Source: Isoetes taiwanensis (taxonomy: Eukaryota; Streptophyta; Lycopodiopsida; Isoetales; Isoetaceae). Taken from it: DNA of 64,000 nt. The translations under genes were made by a program, and so were the position numbers. Below are positions 55,429 to 64,000 of the stretch, piece after piece (the first letter of the stretch is position 1; each line of letters starts with the position of its first letter). The notes beneath the pieces are model-generated. The model did no database searches. It saw only the letters and a list, made by a program, of their open reading frames with translations, and was not told the DNA's origin. The stretch covers positions 124,001 to 188,000 of the forward strand of contig JAJEKV010000175.1 in NCBI GenBank assembly GCA_021234155.1, written 5' to 3'.

Positions 55429-58167
55429 ATGGGTCGGCGAGATCATCGACAATGGAGGCAGTTAGTGACAAGCGTGAAACTACTATTTGGACGCCTCTAT
55501 GTAGCTGGAATAGTGCTTTTATTTTGCACGCTTTCATTGCTCTTCACTTTCAGAGAAGAACGCCTTGTTCCTCATGCTCAGGTTTGCCATTTTTTATCTG
55601 TTTGTAGCACGCAATTTGTCTATTTTGGCCTATTCTTTTTATTGGGTTGTCCAGATATCTGTTGAGAGGCTATGGACAAGTGCTGATTCGGGTGGTTGGC
55701 GGCCGTCATCTGCTCCTAGATCCCCACATTGGCCTCGTAAGTTTGCTAAAATTTGCAAGTTTTAGGTCAACCTTGATCTCTCGTATTTAGTAGGACTTCT
55801 GCATTTTGTAGCACAGCTCCTCCAAAAAACACAAATGGATATCTGCTTGTGCGCTGCAATGGGGGTCTTAATCAACAGCGCAGTGCAGTAAGTACGGCAT
55901 TCTGCTTCAATCTAGCAACACTTTCCAATGACATAGATGATAGCATGTATCATAAAATTTGAGATTTTCCTCATATGATAAGTGGATGTGAATGGGAGGC
56001 TAAGTTCCTGCTGCAAGAGCCTTTTGCATGCATGGACATAATTTGTTAATTGAGAGTGATAGTTTGTTATCATGGTTTATTGATGTCCTAGACTCCTCTG
56101 TAAAACATCTTTTTGCAGATACACTTTCTTGCTCACGTCATTGTTGTGATGACTATATTTTAGACTTTGACTACAGCTCAATGAATATGTCCCTCCAGTG
56201 GCACATGAATATGTGCCTCCAGTGGCTCAATGAATGTGTCCCTCCAGGATCAAACAGACCTTCGTAAGAATGGAAAAAGGAAAAAACATACTTTTTCAAA
56301 TCAAATGTTACATACAAATTCCTTTGTCCGTGATTAAGATTGTCTTCTCATCACTTTTATATTTGGCTCCTGCTTCTGCGTACCCTTTTGCTTCTTTACA
56401 GACTGAGAAAATATAGTTGAGCTGAAGTGATCTATCATCTATGATTGACAAGAAACATAAGATTGACTTTGGATTTGACAGATATGTAATGCTGTGCTGG
56501 CGGCTCGGATCATGAATGCAACGCTTGTACTTCCTGAGCTTGATACAAATTCCTTTTGGCATGATAAAGGGTCTCTTCTTAATCTGTGTCTTATTAATAT
56601 CAATATTTTCTAGATTTGTCTGACACTTTTTGTTGTTTGGATGTTGGGATCAGTGGTTTTCAAGGTGTTTATGATGTAGATCATTTCATCAGATCATTGA
56701 GATATGATGTAAAGATAGTTGAAAGTATGCCATCAACTTATATGTCTGGTGATAAGAAAAAGAAACTTAAGGCTTTTCAGGTTTGTAGGTCGCAGATGGA
56801 ATTTTTCACTTGGAAATGTTTGCATTCAGAAACTCATTGTGTTCTGATTTAGATTCGACCTCCAAGAGATGCTCCTGTAAGCTGGTATGAAACATTTGCA
56901 CTCGAGAAGATGAAAGAGCATGGTGCAGTTTACCTGACTCCTTTTTCACATCGTTTGGCGGAGGAAATTAATCACCCTGAATATCAAAGACTTCGTTGCA
57001 GAGTAAATTTTCATGCACTTCGTTTTAAAGAGGAGATTATGCAACTTAGCAGCCAAATCATAAGGCGCCTCAGAGCAGATGGCCCGTTTATGGCTATTCA
57101 TCTTCGATTCGAAATGGATATGCTTGCCTTTGCTGGGTAAGTATTTTGATGCAGCTTCTTCAACAACCTAGAAACTTCTGAAATTGTTTATTTAATATAC
57201 TGCTTCATAGGTGCTTTGCAATTTTCAAACCCAAAGAGCAAGAAATTTTGAGAAAATACCGCAAAGAGAACTTTGCTGAAAAGGTTTTGATTCATGACGA
57301 AAGGAGACTAATAGGAAAATGTCCGTTAACTCCTGAGGAGGCAAGTTCATTTTGTTCCGCTTAGCTCAATGGTCACATGCATATCATATATGGCAGCTAT
57401 GTTTAGTCACCTTTAATTTTATTATAGAACCATTTAAACTTGACATGAAGCTAGTTAGGGTAGTTTCTCTTTATTACTCCAATTCTCAATCCAGCGCATG
57501 CTGGGCTGATTTAAGTTGGAACAATGAAGCGTAGGGAATGAAAGACAATACTGCAGAGCAGTATCCATATAATTTTCTTATGAATTTGAAACAGGTGGGA
57601 CTTATTCTTCGTGCGATGGGCTTCAGCAACTCTACTCGCATTTATCTTGCTGCAGGCGATACTTTTGGCGGGGAACGTTTCATGAAACCCCTCCGCGCAA
57701 TGTTTCCTAGATTGGAGAACCGAACGACAATGGCTACAGCTGAAGAATTAGCCGCTGTCAATGTAAATGGGCGTGGTTTGCTGGGTCCTGCAGTAGATTA
57801 CATGGTCTGTCTTCTTGCAGATATATTTATGCCCACTTATGATGGCCCCAGCAACTTTGCCAACAACTTATTGGGCCATCGTCTATACTATGGCTTTCGA
57901 ACAAATGTCAGGCCTGACAGAAAAGCTTTGGCTCCCATTTTTATGGATAGGGAAAAGGGCAAGGCTAAAAATTTTGATGAATTGGTGAAAGCTGTGATGC
58001 AGGGCACCAGTTTTGGAGGACCCCATCAACGTATTAGCCCTGAATCTTTCTACACTAATCCTTGGCCAGAATGCTTTTGTAAACGTGGTGCCCAAAGCCT
58101 GGAGGAAGCTTGCCCTTTGGCATACTTTAAGAATGACACACAAAGGCATGAGCTGGGAGAAGCATAA
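55429..58167 (+). CDS. Plant O-fucosyltransferase family protein (GT65-like/DUF246), complete
   Basis: Eight exons: 55429-55581, 55655-55736, 55817-55887, 56482-56570, 56654-56780, 56853-57136, 57211-57340, 57595-58167; together about 502 codons with frame kept at each joint. Residues 1-51 form a type II membrane anchor (VAGIVLLFCTLSLLFTF) after a short basic tail. The lumenal domain has YLLVRCNGGLNQQR, the RPPRDAP...GAVYLTPFSHRLAEE block, AIHLRFEMDMLAFAG, KCPLTPEE, IYLAAGDTFGGERFM and PTYDGPSNFANNLLGHRLY, all hallmarks of this family. Members act in the Golgi, transferring fucose to proteins or glycans; substrate here unknown. Length is normal for the family. Intron 7 appears to be GC-AG (57341-57594). 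It is the best-preserved gene in the window; the ATG was chosen because it starts directly before the membrane anchor. Confidence 0.9.
56177..56249 (+). repeat. Triplicated ~24-bp word in intron 3 of the fucosyltransferase
   Basis: Three adjacent copies of the type CAATGAATATGTCCCTCCAG. Confidence 0.8.
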
Positions 58168-58464
58168 TGATCAATTATCCATTTTTGGTATGGAAGATGA
58201 AAATTTATTCGGGGCTCCATTCATTTGGGGCTCCATTTAGAAGATGAGTTCTCCAATTAGGAATATGAGAAATGAAGCTCTTGTAATTTTCAATGTATTT
58301 TTTGAGTGAAGCTCCTCAGCTCCAAATATACCCTGCCTCAATATCTGCTCTTCATGTACAGGGATTGTAAGGAATACCATCTTCCTACTGTCTTGTTTAT
58401 ATTTCTGAAAAAGGTATTGATTATCATATCATTGATAGCTGCAAGGTGATTTTCATTATGAGAG

Positions 58465-58494
58465 GGATAACACCCTGGAACGAGGGTGTTATCC
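58465..58494. other. Perfect 12-bp hairpin
   Basis: GGATAACACCCT, loop GGAACG, AGGGTGTTATCC. Lies about 300 bp after the fucosyltransferase stop. Related GGGTAACACCC words recur near 58630. Could be a transposon end; no U run as in a terminator. Confidence 0.75.
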
Positions 58495-58496
58495 GC

Positions 58497-58698
58497 CTTA
58501 ACAACCTGGGCCCGAGAGTTTTATAGTGATTTTGTAGTGGTTTTATGGTGGTTTTCATAACAAGCTAGGTGTTTATAGCCATTTGGCATAACAAACTAGG
58601 TGTTTATGCACTTTTTAATGTGTTACTCGGGTAACACCCTTGCAATCAATGGCTGAGATCAGATCTCAGCCTTAAAACTTGAGCGCCAGGTTGTTAAG
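58497..58698. mobile_element. Candidate small MITE (202 bp)
   Basis: Perfect 13-bp terminal inverted repeats CTTAACAACCTGG and CCAGGTTGTTAAG. No clear target duplication was found. The interior has duplicated AACAAGCTAGGTGTTTAT-like words. Confidence 0.5.
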
Positions 58699-59713
58699 AT
58701 AAGGCCAATCCCACAAGTTGTAATCCACGCAGATTCAAGGGCTTATAATTTGGTAATCGTTTAAGCAGTTTGACATTTGTGTATTGTACACCATAGACTC
58801 TGATGCATAAATTTGTAGCAATAGGTTACGTTTCGTTTTAGTAATAACAAATAATCAAACCACCGTATACATAATGCATATTCCTGTTCATTGCTGAAAC
58901 TTGACTATAAAATTACATCGACTGCGCGGTTTTATAGTTCTTAGTAACTCATCACTCAAAACTGATCATTCATTAGTGCACAGAACACCATTATGTTTAA
59001 TGGCTGGTCCTTATGAAAAGACTCTGCGCTAATGAATGGTCATTGTTTATCGTTAGTGGACGATCCCATTAAGAACTTTAGATTTATGTAGGCCTATTGT
59101 ATAAAAAAAGGGAAGAAGATTTTATATTTTCGTTGGTTGGCAAACAAGCTTCCACACATCCATTTATTTCTCTTCCACTTGGCTGCAGCTCCAAGATTTT
59201 ATACTCAAAGCTTGATTAAATTGGGATCCTTCCCGTCGTGATATTCGGATAAAATAGAAAGAACAAGAGAAAATCCTAAAAATGACCGTCTATTTTCATT
59301 TATTTATGAAAATGCCATTGTATTTGTTTATGAAAATGCCATTGTATTTGAGACTTTGACAAAATACTCCAAATCGGATGCGATAGAAGAAAGACTGCGT
59401 TGAGAACACAGGAATCTGATTTGTTTGCAAGCACTGGCCATTGCAGCAATTGGCTTGAAGAAGCGTTGAACATTACTTAGAAGTAATTCTAAACATCAAA
59501 ATTGGGCCAAAGGGCCTTCAGGTTCTTATATACTAGACTAATTTCAATTCTAATTTTTTCATTTCCATCGCTGCCCAAATTTGGGGCATTTTGGCAATCA
59601 TTGAAATCACAGATACATGAGAATACAAGTGCAGGAAATTCATTTGCATTGGTGGTGGTCCAATGGCATGAAAACATATTATTGCATGAAATTTTCTAGA
59701 TTGACATTTGTGT
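58699..59713. other. Intergenic, no gene recognised
   Basis: AT-rich, with a short tandem repeat TTTATGAAAATGCCATTGTA (about 59303-59346). Probably contains the 3' UTR of the dirigent gene at its right end. Confidence 0.5.
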
Positions 59714-60199
59714 TTAAGGCAGATCAAATTTGATCTTGTAAAAAAAAGTGGCAGAATTACTATCGATAGAGAGGGTTCTAAGAGCAGCAACACCGCTAGC
59801 ACCATAGAAAGGACCAGTTCCACCGACGACAGGGATGTAACGAAGAGCCAGATTGATCTGGTTAGTGCCCACAATACTAATACTTCCGTTTTGAAAAACG
59901 GCAGAAAGGGAGACGAACAGGATGGATGCATCCTGCGAAGAAACTGTGTAGGAGCCCTGCATTTTGCCCAAAAGCTTGGATTTTGGAGAAGGGCTGTGTG
60001 TAATGGGATCATCCAGGACCCCAATTTGGCCAAATTTGAGATCATAGGTCGTCCCCTGCCCGGCTGCTTTCACCAGCGTTTTGTTGGGCCCTGTGAATTG
60101 CTCTTGCACGTAGAATTGCATTGTTGTAGCCTTTGATCTCTGCCTCTTTGCCTCTGCCGCTGCTGCGCACAGAATCAACATGAAGATTATCCTCTTCAT
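59714..60199 (-). CDS. Dirigent protein
   Basis: Single-exon, 161-residue protein. Residues 1-18 are a signal peptide (MKRIIFMLILCAAAAEA), so it is secreted. The mature part has FYVQEQFTGPNKTLV, FGQIGVLDDPIT, GKMQGSYTVSS, LFVSLSAVFQNGS and the conserved end VVGGTGPFYGASGVA. Dirigent proteins are non-catalytic beta barrels that steer coupling of monolignol radicals into lignans or lignin-like products in the wall. Length is slightly short of the usual 180-190 residues, mainly at the N-terminus. A TATA-like CTATAAAAGG lies about 40 bp upstream. Open throughout; likely functional. Confidence 0.93.
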   Translation of the reverse strand: MKRIIFMLILCAAAAEAKRQRSKATTMQFYVQEQFTGPNKTLVKAAGQGTTYDLKFGQIGVLDDPITHSPSPKSKLLGKMQGSYTVSSQDASILFVSLSAVFQNGSISIVGTNQINLALRYIPVVGGTGPFYGASGVAALRTLSIDSNSATFFYKIKFDLP

Positions 60200-60237
60200 T
60201 GCGTTTCCTTTGCCGGATTATCACTCCATTGCTTGCC

Positions 60238-60247
60238 CTTTTATAGC
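60238..60247 (-). promoter_or_regulatory. TATA box of the dirigent gene
   Basis: Minus strand CTATAAAAGG about 40 bp upstream of the ATG at 60199. The short distance implies a very short 5' UTR. Confidence 0.65.
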
Positions 60248-60249
60248 CT

Positions 60250-61328
60250 CCTCTTCTAACTCTGGCATTTGTGGTCCTTCAATATCACAGAAAAAATAAA
60301 AAAAGATGCCACATTTCTGCCCTTTCCCTTCAATATTAAAATAAGAATATACGAAATGCCAAATTACAGAACTAGAAAAACTAGCTATTTAAATCTCATA
60401 TACATATGTGTATGAAAAACATCTGTCGTCTCTCACATCTATGTGGCGTTAGTCCTCTCCATCAATGTTACAAAACAAAAAGCCCCCAACTTCGAAACAC
60501 ACATGTCAACAACCCCAAGTCAACATGATATCAATAGCGAAAGTCAAAATCATAGCTTCAAAATCTTGACCAAAATGAAGTCGATAGATATATAGTTTGA
60601 CTTGGCAGCAATAGTGAAAGTCAATTCATATAGCTTAAGAATTTTGACCTTAAATGAAGTAGATAAATAGTATTTTTTATGTCTTACCATAGAATAGAAT
60701 AGAATAGTATTTTTTCATAGCCATACCATTCTGGCAGCAGCCCATAGTCGAATCACATGGCAGCATTCCATGGTCCAAATATCATAAGTTTATTTAATGT
60801 CAACTTATACGTATTGATTGTCATGCATTATTGGAAGAACCTCCCACAAAATACTCCTTTTTTATGAGAGGCAGTAGGATGAGACTTGCTCAATTCGAGC
60901 TTATTCCAAGAAACAATATTCCAACAAATGGAAAAAAGTAAAGCAACTGGGGTATAACATTGTCAATCGACATGTGACTCTTGCTTGCCAGCTCAACAAA
61001 ATGGGAGGTAGTTACAGCCCCTCATATGCATGTGGGCTAAACACAAGATGTAATACCCTTTCAACATGCCTTTGCATAAAAAATGCCGACTCAAACAAGA
61101 ACTCAAAACCACTTGCATATTGTAGGTAGAATGCAATAAAGCACTATGGTAAGTCGTAGTTGTCACACTTTCCAACAATGACATCTACAAAGAACATGGC
61201 CTAATTAAAAGTGTATAACTAATACATCTTTGAAAGTCGATGACATCAATGTGACATCGTAATGTGGTAAAATTCTTTCAGTTGGACTGGTTAGTAGGTA
61301 AACTAATTATCATATACAAGAAACTTAT
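60250..61328. other. Intergenic, no gene recognised
   Basis: AT-rich, with a diverged direct repeat around 60545-60665 (AGTCGATAGATA / AGTAGATAAATAG after GACC..AATGA). Confidence 0.45.
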
Positions 61329-61352
61329 CGCGGCGGCCTAGCGGCCGCCGCG
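61329..61352. other. GC-rich hairpin in AT-rich DNA
   Basis: CGCGGCGGCC, loop TAGC, GGCCGCCGCG. The following GAACGTTT is repeated with part of the stem at 61424-61439 (GCCGCCGCGAACGTTT). Confidence 0.8.
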
Positions 61353-61439
61353 AACGTTTCTCTTCACCAACTCATCTATACGTGGTAGAACATGCAGGAT
61401 TTGAACCACAACGACTATAGGATGCCGCCGCGAACGTTT

Positions 61440-62019
61440 GGCTCTATTTGCTATGTTTGCAAGCCATTCTAATCATTGTTTTGCAATCTCAGTGCACTGC
61501 AAGTTCCTCAGTATATAGCCCTTTAATAATTTAGAAAGTTGATAGCAATACTTGAGAAATATTGGCCTTTGAAAACTTCTCGAGCAAATGCTTTGTTAGA
61601 AATGCCTGTAAAGCTAGGGTGATGATTTTTTACATGAAGTTGCAACATCACACCAAGTTATGTGTGTATATTGCGCTTATGCTTAAGTATTTAGCCATGT
61701 CAATATACACAAAGAAAGTAGTGGTATAGATAGAAGATAGCTACACAGCAACATTAACTTTATAGTTAGTAACAAAATCATTCCGTTCACAAAAAGTCTA
61801 TTATTCGTCTATCTCTATACAAAATGGGCTGCATTATCTTAAGTTAATTGAGAAGCAAGCTTTTCTGAAATATCTGCCAAGGACTTGAGATTGCACTTGA
61901 TCAACGTTTCCACAAAAAAAATGCATCTTCCTTTGTGTTTCCCTCTGAAATATATACAACATAAGACTCTATGGCCAGTGTTCCTGAACTTCCATCTACT
62001 AGTTCGGATGCGGCAGAAA
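61440..62019. other. Intergenic
   Basis: No coding or RNA feature recognised. Confidence 0.4.
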
Positions 62020-62278
62020 TATGGACCAATAATTACGCATCAACACAATATCATAAGTAGATGAATCACATAGACTATAAAAAGGAGAAGAAAATCAGAC
62101 AAACTTTTATGTTCTTTATGTATCAACATTTTTGGAGCTTAATTCATAGGCTCATAATGGACCAATAATTCTGCATCAACACAATATCATAAGTAGATGA
62201 ATCACATAGACTATAAACAAAAGAAAATCTGTACAAACTTTTATGTTCTTTATGTATCAACATTTTTGGAGCTTAACA
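62020..62278 (+). repeat. Tandem duplication (~137-bp unit)
   Basis: Two units beginning ATGGACCAATAATT (62020 and 62157), each containing CATAAGTAGATGAATCACAT and ending TTTTTGGAGCTTAA, with small indels between them. Confidence 0.9.
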
Positions 62279-62652
62279 TTATGTAAAACATTCAGGAAAA
62301 AAAGGGGAGTATCTTTGTTTCACCATATGAGAAAAGAGCAAGAAACCTCCACAAAGTGGAGGTAAGATTGTTTGGCATCATCACATGAAAAGACAAGCTT
62401 TTGTAGTTCAGTTAATAACATAATATGTCTTTCTGAAAAAAAAAAACAAACTAAGTCATGCGTCTTTCAGAAAAAACTAAGGAATGTTGTGTTGTCCATC
62501 ATATAGACACAAGGATTTTGAATAGCTGTGCAAAGGGCTGGGATGTATGAAGCTTAATCTAGTCCTTTTCCAAGCAATTTGCTTGGAATTAAAGCCAGGC
62601 AATTTCCTTTAAGTATATACATTAAGCATCCCAGCTGAAGAAAGAAAAGTAC

Positions 62653-62793
62653 CTTCAGCCGATGATCTCCTCCAAGGATTCTGTAGCTAAAAATGTGTTC
62701 ATTTTCGTCCAGGATCTCCAACCTTTCCGTGCTCTGGTTGCCATAAGTCCTGTGAATGTCACAGCGCTGAGGCAACATTGTAGAGTACATCAA
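62653..62793 (-). pseudogene. Isolated exon resembling PYR/PYL/RCAR ABA receptor
   Basis: The minus-strand frame encodes STERLEILDENEHIFSYRI then LGGDHRLK, ending at an AAG|GTAC donor. This matches the region after the gate loop of ABA receptors, including the HRL latch. In the family the preceding gate reads SGLPA; here the equivalent position reads HRTYGNQ, so ABA gating would be lost or the upstream exon differs. Neighbouring exons were not found within the window. Could be a pseudogene fragment or one exon of a START/Bet v 1-like gene. Confidence 0.45.
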
Positions 62794-62944
62794 TGAAGGT
62801 GGTGGTCTTGGGGATTGATCTGAGTATCCATAACAACACTGCCCCTATTATGGACACTAATAGGAAATGTGTAACATGAAGACTATAATAATGCTTGATC
62901 TCCATGAACAATAGCCGATAAATTACATTGCCTTTTTATGCTTG

Positions 62945-63870
62945 ATTCCTCTTCTGCTGCTTTCAAAAGCTCTGCATGAAAGCCTGAAAAACATGCTTAG
63001 GAAAAATCCAATGACATGCCTGAATGACAGTTACAAAATCCAATATCTTAACCCACCGAAAGGATTGCTTGAGGAAAGAATCAAGAAAATCAGAGCTTAA
63101 ATTAAAGATCAAAGAAAGGTCTCTATGTGCATATATTTTTGGCATCTGTATACGATCCTGCTTAATTGCTAGAGATGGAAGCGAAAAACATAAAGAATGC
63201 AGAGAATAAATACTGACCTGCTCTACCACTTTCTCTACTTGCTTGCTTGCTCGCCAATTTTTGGCTGTTCTCTTGATTTTCCATGTTGCGTCTTGTTCCA
63301 TATAGACGATCTGAGACCCTCTCCGCACGATTCCCTACACTCTATGAATCCCAAAAACCAGAGAGCTATTTCTAAAGCAGAGGTTCATTCTTAAGATGGG
63401 CGACGCTAAAAGGCAATTTGCCTATCTCCAATTGCTTTCAAAATCTCTGCATGAAAGTCTGAAGGACATGCTTAGGATATTTCGGTTAACTTCAATAGTT
63501 ACAAAATCCAATATCTTAACCCACAGAAAGGATTGCTTGAGAAAAGAATCAAGAAAATCGGAGCTTAAATTAAAGATCAAAGAAAGATCTCTATGTGCAT
63601 ATATTTTTGGCATCTGTATATGATCCTGCTTAATTTCTAGAGATGGAAGCAAAAAAACATAACGAACGCAGAGAATAAATACTGACCTGCTCTACCACTT
63701 TCTATCGCAGCTGCTTGCTCTGCCAATTTTTGGCATCTTCTCTTGATTTTCCAAATACTCCATGGTGCACCTTGTTCCATATAGACGATTAGGAATCCTC
63801 TGCCGGATTCCCTACACTCTATGAATCCCAAAAACTAGAGAGCTGTTTCTAAAGCAGAGATTCGTTCTTA
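62945..63870. repeat. Tandem duplication (~470-bp unit)
   Basis: Units about 62950-63410 and 63420-63880. Shared blocks include AACCCACCGAAAGGATTGCT / AACCCACAGAAAGGATTGCT, ATATTTTTGGCATCTGTATA, ATACTGACCTGCTCTACCAC and TTCCCTACACTCTATGAATC. On the minus strand each unit has a short frame (VYMEQ...WKIKR...) that may be a duplicated exon of unknown function. Confidence 0.85.
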
Positions 63871-63880
63871 AGAATGGGTC

Positions 63881-64000
63881 GACGCTAAAAGGCAATTTGC
63901 CTATAAAAATCCACCGGTTTGCTCATGTGAACGGCAATATACCTAGATGTTTTGGGTTGCCTTTTCCCTTCTGGACATTCTCGATAGAGAACGGCTTTCC
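63881..64000. other. End of window
   Basis: No feature recognised. Confidence 0.4.

Noticed and set aside
61381-61420. tRNA remnant with B-box GGTTCAAATCC on the minus strand
   Set aside because: Only the B-box word is present; stems do not form and no A box is found, so it is mentioned only within a finding.
1-64000. CRISPR arrays, bacterial operons, organellar or viral genome segments
   Set aside because: No regular spacer-repeat arrays, no polycistronic gene organisation with ribosome-binding sites, and no organellar gene clusters seen; introns and plant families indicate nuclear plant DNA.

Overview
The window looks like nuclear DNA from a land plant, probably a non-flowering vascular plant such as a fern, lycophyte or gymnosperm (lineage is my inference). 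Plant-type genes with introns are present: an O-fucosyltransferase, a dirigent protein, a GH3 beta-xylosidase remnant, a possible ABA-receptor-like exon, and 11S/legumin-type cupin copies with seed-type RY (CATGCATG) promoter motifs. They lie among many transposable elements. I see no bacterial, organellar or viral genome organisation.

Region 1-28752 is a decayed array of 11S-globulin-like storage-protein genes. Four copies lie on the minus strand (about 190-1632; 19855-24392 split by an insertion; 25250-26697; 27590-28752) and broken plus-strand pieces lie at 15467-15720 and 18143-18604. Four copies keep a common upstream module: a tRNA-like (SINE-like) box, a duplicated 28-bp motif, and an RY motif about 175 bp from the ATG. 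Two insertions in the array are well supported: a non-autonomous LTR element (21170-24284, TSD CTAGT) and a hAT-like MITE (27880-28516, 8-bp TSD). Inside the array, 9605-17750 holds about 7 kb of nearly pure purine or pyrimidine DNA, broken by related 'core' segments carrying a TATA-like box.

Region 28753-36700 holds a plus-strand gene of an uncharacterised family, probably mobile-element-derived (HGKGEHDGAGAV motif, Cys-rich tail). It also holds a minus-strand gene of unknown function with a 12-residue Pro/Ile/Met repeat and triplicated exons, a possible Copia protease scrap and a 545-bp inverted repeat. Region 37113-43712 is a complete but coding-dead Ty1/Copia element (872/871-bp LTRs, TSD GATCC, tRNA-Met-type PBS, PPT).

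Region 43713-55400 contains a GH3 beta-xylosidase pseudogene lacking the nucleophile segment, a lone L1-like ORF1 fragment, and a frameshifted HUH-endonuclease-like gene (HLH and YCMK motifs). The last is followed by a strong hairpin and two miniature tRNA-like structures. Region 55429-60250 has the only two genes that look intact: an eight-exon, about 502-residue O-fucosyltransferase (plus strand) and a single-exon dirigent protein (minus strand). The end of the window (60250-64000) is mostly intergenic, with tandem duplications and a PYR/PYL-like exon.

A caution for every frameshift reported in repeats: the two Copia LTRs, and the 11S copies, differ mostly at CAG/CTG positions in a pattern unlike normal mutation. 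This suggests consensus errors at CHG-methylated sites. Coordinates of decayed exons are approximate.
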